Assembly (NCBI GenBank): GCA_903834765.1
Contig: CAILKE010000019.1
Span: 1-55,494, forward strand
Length of the DNA: 55,494 bases
From: an uncultured Bacteroidota bacterium
GTDB taxonomy: Bacteria; Bacteroidota; Bacteroidia; B-17B0; Aurantibacillaceae
Direction of reading: 5' to 3'
Below, one piece after another: positions 29,801-36,931 of this stretch. Under the pieces are notes generated by a model. That model was given only the letters and a program-made list of their open reading frames with translations. It was not told the DNA's origin and searched no databases. The translations under genes were made by a program, and so were the position numbers. Position 1 is the first letter of the stretch, and each line of letters opens with the position of its first letter.

Positions 29801-30768
29801 TAATACATGTTGGAACAAGAATTTCACCTGATTTAGCAATAGCAACAATTAGTGTTCAGCCAGGTTGGAATTGGATTGGATATGTATCTACAAAAAACAA
29901 AGGCATAGCAGAGGCATTAGGAAACTATAATGCACTAACAGGCGATTTAATTAAGAGTCAATATGAATTTGCTTATTATGATAATTTAATGGGATGGACT
30001 GGAAGTTTAACAAACATGAAACCTGCCATGGGATATATGCTTAAATCTTCAGGCTTAAGTACATTTAATTATCCTCTCTCTACATATATTGGAAAAGCAT
30101 CAAATGCCCAATCAATCAATGTAAATCAATCTGTTTTTCCTTTTACACCGGAAGCATACAATAATACTATGTCGGCAATAATTACTGGTAACATATGTAA
30201 TGAAGCATTAGATCAAGGTAATGTTTTATTAGGTGCGTTTGATATTACTAATACAATGAGAGGATATGCACATCCAATTAAAAATACAACAAGTAATATC
30301 TATAATTATTATTTAACTCTTTATAGTAATACGGACGGAGATGTATTAAACTTAAAATATTTTAATACAACAAACGGCACAGTTATAAATACGAATAGTA
30401 GTTTAACCTTTACAACAAATGCTTTAGCTGGAATACCATCAAAACCTTTTGTTAGTAATGTAGCAGATTCCGTTTCATGTAAAGTTGTATACGCAACCAC
30501 TGCAATATCGGATATAAATAATTCTGATTATGTAAGTATTTATCCAAATCCATTTAGTGATAATCTTACTTTAACTTTTGGTAAGTCTATTAATGCTAAA
30601 GTTGATTTATTAGATGTATTGGGTAAAGTAGTTTATTCAAGCTCTATAAAAGATAAAAAAGAACAAGTTTTATTATTAACAGGAAATTTGAATTTAGCAG
30701 CAGGCATGTATTACTTGCGCATAACAGGAGATGTTAATCAACAAATAAAAGTAGTTAAAACGAAATAA
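20812..30768 (+). CDS. Giant T9SS-secreted multidomain surface protein (FN3, three LamG-like domains, type A sorting domain), 3318 aa
   Basis: A signal peptide (about 1-23, ending SIAQ) is followed by FN3-like domains at about 285-700 and a LamG/concanavalin-like domain at about 725-880. A carboxypeptidase-regulatory-like domain lies near 1010-1060. Two Ser/Thr-rich beta segments lie near 1403-1493 and 1699-1787. Two more LamG domains follow at about 2200-2380 and 2405-2580 (SFTFEFWAKF, WHHFALVM signatures). Two copies of a ~115-residue domain (about 2802-2910 and 3109-3220) flank a pair of GWTWFS/GWNWIG modules, and the end (3240-3318, SIYPNPFSDNLTLTF) is a type A sorting domain. LamG and FN3 domains suggest glycan or surface binding; the substrate is unknown. 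It heads a module with a cadherin-type protein and PorP/SprF. Confidence 0.9.
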   Translation: MKTKLFIRISTILMLVASNRSIAQLEYEGSLPYYLTQCPKVLVDSGKTNYCIYDKCNGVLKVSLNASNTNGYYDLNLAYIYVKIAGTWKNLLTIRKAGNLSYIGNAGTPGSAIPGGGTLPNDFDVVTTPSSAGTNYLYFHGFDGKDGITRKVGNIDNKINGTVGAAFSYATYEDEGVCKSYDANFNFLNNTMKFAKFQPPNYDASLTNGNGVSGGYKDIGYYRTTGGGFDEGINFAIANLPEEAVQGNSMSIRIYKHYRQYNVTDDSDCSLAQLQYLEYNVSINAIDAPFALTSTTNQCGKVTLNWQNPVQTWSSQYNCGDAQNYRNVIYRDGVKVGIVDGDTSRFVDSSPALQPRNTYNYTVKTILWNNDLTNPSVGNSDGAYRSSASSNVSAGSLKLPPSQPSPFSASDNKCNTLIEMNWSQPNGVAVDNYTYLKYNQTNFSLSTSTIVGSARLKSETAINRGTYYTLKLVAKNDCGYPSDTAAVVGISPADPLPATNVTAVTNTVTSSINISWIDVANNETKYAVVRTDDLGNTVTTDVNANSTSYIDDAAAACRLYTYKIRVYNSCVQSGIISVTSATATLPPPSLASTFNNTNKKLTASKGYFGNRVELSWSNNNSINIDVFKIYRKQLGTTLDSIQITSTGPASSLFIDNTADARVFYRYTIVGVKNCNGTDILTNISSDIGFRNPTGLLSGHIEYTGAVAVNGAKVFIQPSGANVGSSLDFGNGGLLTINDDVKLEPGAQMRCEFWLNPTSISGSVIKKTNAFEFKNTGSNYSASIFIGGAAKTITTPLSTFTNSQWSHVSLVYNGSTFKLFANGILTGSVVAAGNIDDNTNALVIGDATSSFLMDEFRLVGQAQPDSIISIETNRILNGDETNFKCNLHFDEATGIFAYDPSKVGNLFNSNHGLMSGLVNWSNNRPTSSQLGYFGVTDALGNYNVSGVRFIGTGENFNLVPQYLTHSFSPNSRSVYIGDGAQVYNNQDFTDISSFPFSGTLFYKNTTCPVPNVGLKIDGLPVVINGQQAVTTSAGTFSISVPIGLHSVSVELYNHTMEVGRFPQTGDWNFQGPKSNITFIDSTLVTIVGRVVGGKVEADKAPGLGRSINNIGNARLRFVTPITGSPCFTVGVVTNSVTGEYKLKVPPLAYALDSAYVITNSVVIGKSKLSNTSLVIDLTNSLNPLQSKDTLRDSFGGIVRIDSMNYNKRVDFIYRNKPLIDVRNRDGSILHGEDTLYFVGNKIAIRPVETNTTTLGNYGWGKLDWPVFKQGRTYAFNIFVNEIYTNTDNGSKDTVLLSGDIVVTNEMVNGADPNANLNFTNGVATYTFACGLPNLSTISGLPNLSYTKNIQISVIPDGAATDYWYPNETNTPSNKNFHAYVYGQRVTGVGLATQGPETVDFILRDPPGSGSSSTWSTGSSVSKSTSISTNFSSSTGLETSLLLGTQAMVGLGYATGIDVDNNVTLGLNVSTSYDTEKSMTETITSSYAVSTRDDADNVGAPADIFIGRSRNWLQGQAGSIEMIDVSACAGRCFGQIINGKQMAKTTSFAIAPNGVKTRFSYTQNEIETVVIPTLEALRNSILVSRPYYTVHAASTHSLFASNNDDPLWASPSSTTPAVYDEADTTGQSYTFRGYKKYKSDTVRLINSQIAIWKQTLAQNEKEKYMAINSNNTPTVIANPDYLDPLTDSPTITVYPPVLLDNFSLGSAVVNNSYQTDNEDTDSKSYEVAVDQSLAATIGANIAGIGFSFSPHVSFTEGNTEGSSTTNVTTNSLEYTLTDGDPGDIMSVDVYRYGLSNIFITRGGRTMCPYEDAIVCHYFNPANPTGYISSHSYNSSGYATIANATEQREVPNIAITPPSQINIPSNQAAVYQLVLSNQSVITVNNDIDLQVRVASVSNPNGAVCKIDGQNANDIFNIPSGSSIIKTLTIERGPIEINYDSLMVIFSSACSEEIADTAYVSVHFIPTCTDLEITSPANNFVINNSNNSLANIIMENYNYNYGDVANTIQMSTGTYTYVSTITNTLSNLTTTAIATGTNYASVPVSAHPNYGFEKIGFEFKPSNSSAWLQIQDFYKSSTAAIAAGASTLYPLPQGQVYTPYTWTVTTQSYADGDYEIRAKSYCYNKDGSYAVKYSPVLQGVMDRVNPAPFGTPSPGDGILDPNDDISIQFNEPIDISSLNYAPISNPNSTFDIRGVLNETAIRHSESLNFDGTADYAEVSGGVSIQKRSFTFEFWAKFNPTGSEQTVISQGSDPIQRMTIGFDASNKLKFSLGNQTALSTNPISLTADWHHYAVVYDYTNSDVSLFVNGVLAGTNNSFLVDYTGSGKLVFGKALPSNTNFLNGNIHEIRLWNKIRTITEITTTINKVLSGNQSGLLYNWKMDEADGVVSKDDIRSRNADIYGATWEVNPNGNAVQFTSTSNDNIKISSGNIPINKEMDFTLEFWFNSTQTGVSTLFSNGEGVATTADSLNAWTIQKDAADAIHVYHKGLDFVASTTDYFDGKWHHFALVMQRTANLSAYVDGNLQNSVQGINFNNLSATNMYLGAKAIVAGTTTTLSNYFDGKMDEFRFWNTARKTEQIKRDKQNRMLGNEHALLVYLPFESYVVVLGTPSLTATFNNQSLETLTVTPQNAVNLITQTPTIKLPRPVQSVNYTWSLNNDKIILTTNTTPAEIENVTLDITVKNAMDMHGNKMQSPKTWIAYINKNQVKWQDDMFDFEKTVDSVITFTAPILNTGGALKAFTIDGLPSWMTANITSGVIAPNSIQNIVFTIPAGGTIGDFSADISVTTDFNYAEILQVNLKVKGVSPNWSVNPSNFQYSMSVFGQLKIDNVIATNLENKIAAFNNGVICGVANLQYLPAYDRYEVFLNVYSNSITGDSIHFNIYDAASGLTFVNVTPNLMFVENDVVGTVTNPITFIANTEIALNIPVNSGWTWFSLPLQSNKLATSNLLMNDLNSTTGDVVLSSSSFDQYDSGLSWLGNISQGTGYFNNQSYKIKSVNADTLIHVGTRISPDLAIATISVQPGWNWIGYVSTKNKGIAEALGNYNALTGDLIKSQYEFAYYDNLMGWTGSLTNMKPAMGYMLKSSGLSTFNYPLSTYIGKASNAQSINVNQSVFPFTPEAYNNTMSAIITGNICNEALDQGNVLLGAFDITNTMRGYAHPIKNTTSNIYNYYLTLYSNTDGDVLNLKYFNTTNGTVINTNSSLTFTTNALAGIPSKPFVSNVADSVSCKVVYATTAISDINNSDYVSIYPNPFSDNLTLTFGKSINAKVDLLDVLGKVVYSSSIKDKKEQVLLLTGNLNLAAGMYYLRITGDVNQQIKVVKTK

Positions 30769-30779
30769 TTTTTTCAATA

Positions 30780-30817
30780 GGGGGTTCTTTTAATAAATAG
30801 AAGAACCTCCTTAATTT
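30780..30817 (+). terminator. Hairpin between the giant gene and the cadherin-repeat gene
   Basis: GGGGGTTCTT (30780-30789) pairs with AAGAACCTCC (30801-30810, one G-T wobble), followed by the interrupted T tract TTAATTT. It probably terminates or attenuates the giant-gene transcript. Confidence 0.55.
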
Positions 30818-30835
30818 AAATATCCAATCTATATT

Positions 30836-32998
30836 ATGAAGAAGGCAAAACATTTATTATTTATTTTAGTTTTATTGCAACTCACTAAATATAGTGTGGC
30901 ACAAGTTCCTGCAACTTGGACAGTAAACTTGGCAACCTATCAATATCAAATGACGATGACTTGCAAAGCAAATGAAGCATGTGTGGATTTAGCTGACACT
31001 AACAATTACGTTGCTGCATTTGTTGGTACCCAATGCCGTGGTGTTGTAAAAACAAGAACCGCAGTTGGTACAAATAAATTAGCATTACTGACCATAAAAA
31101 GCAATAATGTTAGTGGCGAAAAAGTAAAATTTAAAATATATAAAGCATCAAGTAATACTATATTAAATGTTTTAGATTCGACTATTTTTAATCAAGGAAG
31201 TCAGCAGGGAACACTTGTAAATCCTATTGGATTGTATACCAATCACGTTCCAACTGATATCAGTATTAATAATTATACCATAATAGAAAATTCAACGATA
31301 GGAACACTCATTGCTACATTATCTGCCACTGATCAAGACGCAGGCTCAACATTTAATTATTCTTTAACAACAGGTCAACCAGAAAATTCACAGTTTTCTA
31401 TTACCGGAAATCAATTAGTAGTAAATGCTAATTATGATTATGAAACAGATTCAATAAAAGTAATAGAACTATCTGTAGATGATAATGGCGGTTGTTCTTA
31501 TGTTGAAACATTTACAATTTCTATTAAAAATGGTAATGATGCTCCAACAGCTTTGAACTTAAGTAATCCTTTTATTAGTGATCATCAGCAAGCAGGAAGT
31601 TTTATGGGAGAGTTTTCTACTATAGATCCCGACTTAAATGATTCACATGTGTATAGTTTAGTTACTGGAGTTGGTAGTACAGATAACGCACAATTTTATA
31701 TTCAAAATGACACACTCTATAATGTAAGTATGTTGGATTATACAACACAATCTGTTTATTTTATTAGAGCACGCTCTACTGATTTAGGTGGGTTATTTAT
31801 TGAAAACACATTTACATTAAATGTTTCAAATGTGAATGATGCGCCTAGTGATATATTAATAAATAATTTTACTATTAATGAAAACATGCCAATAGCATCG
31901 TCAATAGGAACATTAACTGTTATTGATAATGATTTAGCCGATACGCACACCTTAACTGTAGAGCCAGGACTTGATAGTGCAAGCGTAGCTATTGCTGGAA
32001 ATGTATTAATAACAAATTCTTCATATAATTTCGAGCAAAAAGATACTTTATACGTTAATATTAGAGCAACAGATCCTTATGCCGCTTATTATGTAAAAAC
32101 ATTTACTATTGTTGTAAATGATATTAATGATGCTCCAACTAATATTATAATATCAACAGATAGTATTCAGGAGTTATCTCCAATTAATACTCCTATTGGC
32201 AATTTTTCAACAACAGACGAAGATGCTGGCGCAACTCATAGTTACTCATTAACTTCAGGAACAGGAGACACTGATAATAGTTTATTTATTATTTCAGGGA
32301 ATCAATTGCAATCAAATTTAAGTTATACTTATACAGGACAAACCTATAGCATACGCGTTAAATCAACTGATAATGGTGGATTATCTGTAGAGAAAATTTT
32401 TCTGATTAAAGTCTATAATAAAAATGAAGCTCCATTGGATATTATTATTGATACAACATCTGTCATTGAAGATAATGAGCAAATGTCTTATATAAGCAGA
32501 ATAAGAACTATAGATAATGATTCTCCTGATTATTTTACCTACACTTTAGTTTCTGGTTCAGGAGATGAAGATAATTCAGAATTTGAAATTCAAAACAATA
32601 AATTAATTATTGTTACAAAAACAAATTATGATGTAAAACAAGTTTATCATATCAGAGTTAGATCAACCGATTTTGCTGGATTAAATGTTGAAAAATCATT
32701 TGATATATCCATAACAGATATTTCAGGAAATACCATTCCATTGCCATCAACAAATTACATTTCTCCAAACGGTGATAATAAAAATGATTTTTGGAAAATA
32801 GAAAATGTTGATATATACAAAGATTTTGCTTTACAAGTTTTTGATCAGTTTGGACATGTTATTTATGAAGTTCCTAATAATTATAATAACGATTTTGATG
32901 GGAAATTAAACGGTAATCCCTTACCAACTGGTAATTACTATTATGTTTTTAAAAACGACAAAATAACTTATAAAGGAAACATAACTATTGTAAACTAG
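30836..32998 (+). CDS. T9SS type B surface protein with about five cadherin-like repeats
   Basis: 720 residues. A signal peptide (ending YSVAQ) is followed by an N-terminal ~115-residue domain (about 24-140; WTVNLATYQYQMTM, YVAAFVGTQCRGV) that is also found twice in the giant protein upstream. About five cadherin-like repeats of ~95 residues follow (140-630), joined by NGNDAPT, NVNDAPS and DINDAPT linkers typical of calcium-binding sites. The end (about 630-720) is a type B sorting domain with ISPNGDNKNDFWKI and FDQFGHVIYE. It is separated from the giant gene by 67 bp with a hairpin, and precedes PorP/SprF by 25 bp. It is probably a calcium-stiffened adhesin or an adaptor for the giant protein. 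Confidence 0.9.
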   Translation: MKKAKHLLFILVLLQLTKYSVAQVPATWTVNLATYQYQMTMTCKANEACVDLADTNNYVAAFVGTQCRGVVKTRTAVGTNKLALLTIKSNNVSGEKVKFKIYKASSNTILNVLDSTIFNQGSQQGTLVNPIGLYTNHVPTDISINNYTIIENSTIGTLIATLSATDQDAGSTFNYSLTTGQPENSQFSITGNQLVVNANYDYETDSIKVIELSVDDNGGCSYVETFTISIKNGNDAPTALNLSNPFISDHQQAGSFMGEFSTIDPDLNDSHVYSLVTGVGSTDNAQFYIQNDTLYNVSMLDYTTQSVYFIRARSTDLGGLFIENTFTLNVSNVNDAPSDILINNFTINENMPIASSIGTLTVIDNDLADTHTLTVEPGLDSASVAIAGNVLITNSSYNFEQKDTLYVNIRATDPYAAYYVKTFTIVVNDINDAPTNIIISTDSIQELSPINTPIGNFSTTDEDAGATHSYSLTSGTGDTDNSLFIISGNQLQSNLSYTYTGQTYSIRVKSTDNGGLSVEKIFLIKVYNKNEAPLDIIIDTTSVIEDNEQMSYISRIRTIDNDSPDYFTYTLVSGSGDEDNSEFEIQNNKLIIVTKTNYDVKQVYHIRVRSTDFAGLNVEKSFDISITDISGNTIPLPSTNYISPNGDNKNDFWKIENVDIYKDFALQVFDQFGHVIYEVPNNYNNDFDGKLNGNPLPTGNYYYVFKNDKITYKGNITIVN

Positions 32999-33023
32999 AA
33001 TAACTAAATAAATACAAATTACT

Positions 33024-33923
33024 ATGAAAAACATTTTATACATTCTAATAATTATCACAACACTTAAGGCAAAATCACAAGTGTTATCCTACGATTTTTA
33101 TTCGTTTAAGTTAAATAATATGTATAACGTTAATCCTGCATATACTGGCAAAGAGGAAGGGTTGAATATTATTTTAAGTGCGCAAACTCAAAACAAAGGG
33201 GTATCGTACGCTAATAAAAATTATATGTTTGGAATGCATTCCAAAATATCAAAAAAACAAGCATTAGGAACCAGAATAATATCCGATACCCGAGGTGCAT
33301 TTCAAGTTCTTAAAGTCGACTTATCCTATGCTTATTTTGCTAAAATTACAGATGATATGAAATTTACTTTAGGATTGTCTGCTGGATTATTAAAAAATAG
33401 TCTTTTAATTAATCGCATCGATAATTTTCAGTCCCTCGATTTATCAGACCCAACTTTAACAAAATCTTACTATAATACAAATCAATTTACTGCAGGTGCA
33501 GGATTTTTATATAATTATAAAGGATTAGATGTTAGTTTTTCTATGCCACATATTATTGTTACAAATCAACCATTAAACAGTTATTTAAACGCCTCAGTAT
33601 TTTATACCATCAAAGCTGGTGAAGAATTTAAAATTACTCCTTGGTTATGTTATCAAAATATGCCTGTAACAAAAAATGTTGGTTCTTTATTTTTGAAAGG
33701 AATGTATAAAGATATCATTTGGTTACAAGCTGGTTATCAAACAAACAGAACTTTTTGCGCTATGATGGGTGTAAACATAGAAAATTTAAGTATTGGATAT
33801 GGATATAAATCAAGTAATAGTGATTTTAAAACAGTTACAACTGCGCTACACGAGATAACACTTTCTTTTAAAATTACAGAAACTCCTCCTATTTTAAAAC
33901 GACTTTTCTTACCTAAAATGTAA
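33024..33923 (+). CDS. Second PorP/SprF family type IX secretion system membrane protein
   Basis: 299 residues with a signal peptide (MKNILYILIIITTLKAKSQ). The family opening is SYDFYSFKLNNMYNVNPAYTG, followed by alternating beta strands. It is clearly diverged from the PorP/SprF at 2145-3083 but has the same layout. Its place 25 bp after a type B cargo gene fits the rule that each type B protein has its own PorP/SprF partner. No PorE-like gene follows here, unlike in the first module. Confidence 0.87.
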   Translation: MKNILYILIIITTLKAKSQVLSYDFYSFKLNNMYNVNPAYTGKEEGLNIILSAQTQNKGVSYANKNYMFGMHSKISKKQALGTRIISDTRGAFQVLKVDLSYAYFAKITDDMKFTLGLSAGLLKNSLLINRIDNFQSLDLSDPTLTKSYYNTNQFTAGAGFLYNYKGLDVSFSMPHIIVTNQPLNSYLNASVFYTIKAGEEFKITPWLCYQNMPVTKNVGSLFLKGMYKDIIWLQAGYQTNRTFCAMMGVNIENLSIGYGYKSSNSDFKTVTTALHEITLSFKITETPPILKRLFLPKM

Positions 33924-34003
33924 TTTTAGTGTTTAAAATGTTTTGGTGAAATTTATATCTATAAAAGAGATATTAAAATAATCGAAAACTATATATCAAA
34001 AAA

Positions 34004-36832
34004 TCATTTTAAGGAAGTCCTTATTTTCTCCTTTAAATATTTAGCTGTATAACTTATTTTATTTTTAGCGACTTCTTCAGGAGTTCCCTCTGCTACAATA
34101 TTTCCTCCTTCTTCGCCACCTTCTGGACCAATATCAATAATCCAATCAGCACACTTAATTACATCTAAATTATGTTCGATCACAATAATGGAATGCCCTC
34201 TATCTATTAGGGCATTGAAGGATTTCAATAATTTAGCTACATCATGAAAATGTAAGCCGGTTGTAGGCTCATCAAAAATAAATAAGGTTTGTGTCGAGCT
34301 ACTTCCACCAATTAAAAAAGTTGCTAATTTAATACGCTGTGCTTCGCCGCCACTTAAGGTACTGGATGATTGTCCTAATTGCACATAGCCTAAACCGACT
34401 TCCTGCAAGGGTTTAAGACGCTCATTTATTTTTCTGCACAAACGATTACTTTCATCTTTCCCAAAAAATTCTACCGCGTCATCTATCGTCATTTCTAAAA
34501 TATCAGAAATGGATTTCGATTGAAACAAAATTTCTAAGGTCTCTGCCTTAAAACGTTTGCTATTACAGGCTTCGCAAGGCAACTCAATGTTTGCCATAAA
34601 TTGCATTTCAACTGTAATGGTTCCTTCACCTTCACATACTTCACAACGACCTCCATCCACATTAAACGAAAAATGTGAAGGTTTGTAGTTTCTTAATTTA
34701 GATAAGGATTGTTCGGCATACAGTGTTCGGATTTCGTCGTATGCTTTTGTATAAGTTACAGGGTTGCTCCGTGATGACTTTCCAATGGGGTTTTGATCGA
34801 TAAATTCAATATGTTGTATTTGTTTTAAACTTCCTGATATTTTATCGCTTTTAACGTTAGCAAAATAACCATCTAAATATTTGCGAACATTAGGATATAA
34901 TACTTTTTTAACTAAAGTTGATTTACCGGAACCACTCACGCCAGTCACGCAGCACAAGGTGTTTAAGGGGAATTTAACGGTAATGTTTTTTAAATTATTA
35001 TCAGTCGCATCTTTTACTTCAATAAATTCTTTCCATTTACGACGCGTTTTTGGAACTTCAATACGTAATTTATCAGTTAAATATTGAGCAGTTAAACTTT
35101 CTTTACTTTTTAATAATTGATTGTGATTCCCTTGAAAGACGAGCATTCCACCATGAGTTCCAGCTTCTGGACCAATATCAATTAATTCATCAGCAGCAAG
35201 CATCACATCTTCATCATGTTCTACGACAATAACAGTATTGCCTTGTGCTTTCAAGGATTTTAAAACACCTATCAATCTCTCAGTATCACGTGAATGTAAA
35301 CCAATACTAGGCTCATCTAAAATATATAAACTCCCCACTAAACTGCTGCCTAATGAGGTCGCTAAATTAATACGTTGACTCTCGCCACCACTCAAAGTAT
35401 TAGCCACGCGGTTTAAACTTAAATAACCTAAGCCAACATCCAACAAAAATTGTAAGCGGCTATTAATTTCTATTAATAAGCGTTTAGCAATCGTAGCATC
35501 GTGTTCGTTCAATTTTAAATCTTTGAAAAAAGTACGCATTTCAGTTACAGGTAATAATACAAGCTCTGAAATGCCCATTCCGCCTATTTTTACATAGTTA
35601 GCATCTTTACGCAAACGCGTACCATTACAATCAGGGCAATTGGTTTTACCACGATAACGTGCTAACATCACACGGTATTGTATTTTATAACTTTCTTTTT
35701 CGAGCATTTTAAAGAAAGCTGTGATGCCTTCAAAATACTCATTACCAGACCAAAGCAAGGCATATTGTTCTTTCGATAATTGAACAATGGGTTTATGAAT
35801 GGGGAAATCAAACTTATGAGCATTTTTAATCAATTGATTTTTGTAATTACTCATCACTTCACCATTCCAACAAACAACGGCACTATCAAATACCGAAACA
35901 CTTTTATTAGGAATAACTAAATCAGCATCAATGCCAATCACACTGCCAAAACCTTCGCAGGTTTTGCAGGCACCAATGGGATTATTGAAACTAAAAAAAT
36001 TAATATCTGGCTCTTCAAACGACATTCCATCAGCTTCAAATAAATTTGAAAAATGATGTTGGTTGTATGTTTTATCTGCTTTTTCAATAAATACATCACA
36101 CTCTCCATTTCCTTCGTAAAAGGCCGTTTGAACACTATCCGCTACACGATTTTGAAAATCTTCATCGGTGATGTCCACAGAAATACGATCAATTAATAAA
36201 TAAATTATATCCGACTTCTTTGATTTCTTTGCATCAAAATCTGAGATTTTAGTAATGACATTATTAACGAGTATCCTTGCAAAACCCTGTTGATTCATTA
36301 ATTCAAGATGCTTCGCTACATCTCTGTCTTTTGGAACTATTAATTTGGAGAGAATCAAACATTTAGTTTCGTTAGTAAGAGTATTTACAAAATCAACAAC
36401 ATCTGTTATAGAATCACGTTTTACGATCTTACCTGAGATAGGGCTGTAAGTATTACCAACACGAGCATACAAGAGTTTGAGATAATCATAAATTTCGGTA
36501 ATTGTTCCAACGGTACTTCGTGGATTACGAGAAATTACTTTTTGTTCGATGGCAATAGCAGGAGAAATACCTTTAATGTAATCTACTTTTGGTTTTTCTA
36601 AACGACCTAAAAACTGGCGAGCATAGGCCGAAAGACTTTCTACATAACGCCTTTGACCTTCGGCATATAAGGTGTCAAATGCTAAGGATGACTTACCAGA
36701 ACCTGATAATCCAGTAATAACAATGAATTTATTACGCGGTAACGCCACATCAATACCTTTGAGGTTGTGCATGCGTGCGCCTTTGATAATAATATATTCT
36801 TTAGGACTGAGTGAAGTAATATCTTTTGCCAA
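34004..36832 (-). CDS. uvrA: Excinuclease ABC subunit A
   Basis: 942 residues, full family length. Two ABC ATPase halves are visible, each with a P-loop (GLSGSGKSS near residue 40, GVSGSGKST near 640), signature (LSGGESQRI, LSGGEAQRI) and Walker B (YILDEPSIGLH, FIFDEPTTGLH). Zinc-finger cysteines occur in CKTCEGFG, CPDCNGTR, CEVCEGEG and CEACNSKR. UvrA scans DNA for lesions and loads UvrB in nucleotide excision repair. The start at 36832 is a TTG, with no in-frame ATG close upstream; the next in-frame ATG would drop about 16 residues that fit the family N-terminus. It is convergent with the PorP/SprF gene. Confidence 0.96.
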   Translation of the reverse strand: MAKDITSLSPKEYIIIKGARMHNLKGIDVALPRNKFIVITGLSGSGKSSLAFDTLYAEGQRRYVESLSAYARQFLGRLEKPKVDYIKGISPAIAIEQKVISRNPRSTVGTITEIYDYLKLLYARVGNTYSPISGKIVKRDSITDVVDFVNTLTNETKCLILSKLIVPKDRDVAKHLELMNQQGFARILVNNVITKISDFDAKKSKKSDIIYLLIDRISVDITDEDFQNRVADSVQTAFYEGNGECDVFIEKADKTYNQHHFSNLFEADGMSFEEPDINFFSFNNPIGACKTCEGFGSVIGIDADLVIPNKSVSVFDSAVVCWNGEVMSNYKNQLIKNAHKFDFPIHKPIVQLSKEQYALLWSGNEYFEGITAFFKMLEKESYKIQYRVMLARYRGKTNCPDCNGTRLRKDANYVKIGGMGISELVLLPVTEMRTFFKDLKLNEHDATIAKRLLIEINSRLQFLLDVGLGYLSLNRVANTLSGGESQRINLATSLGSSLVGSLYILDEPSIGLHSRDTERLIGVLKSLKAQGNTVIVVEHDEDVMLAADELIDIGPEAGTHGGMLVFQGNHNQLLKSKESLTAQYLTDKLRIEVPKTRRKWKEFIEVKDATDNNLKNITVKFPLNTLCCVTGVSGSGKSTLVKKVLYPNVRKYLDGYFANVKSDKISGSLKQIQHIEFIDQNPIGKSSRSNPVTYTKAYDEIRTLYAEQSLSKLRNYKPSHFSFNVDGGRCEVCEGEGTITVEMQFMANIELPCEACNSKRFKAETLEILFQSKSISDILEMTIDDAVEFFGKDESNRLCRKINERLKPLQEVGLGYVQLGQSSSTLSGGEAQRIKLATFLIGGSSSTQTLFIFDEPTTGLHFHDVAKLLKSFNALIDRGHSIIVIEHNLDVIKCADWIIDIGPEGGEEGGNIVAEGTPEEVAKNKISYTAKYLKEKIRTSLK

Positions 36833-36931
36833 AACGAGAAGTCATTAATTGAGTATCAAATATAATAGTTTGTAAAATGGATTACATACCATAGTATTAA
36901 CAATAGACTCATTTTTTAGTTTAATCAGAAT

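Noticed and set aside
34881-35232. Plus-strand ORFs inside uvrA
   Set aside because: Antisense shadows of conserved UvrA motifs, including its P-loop.
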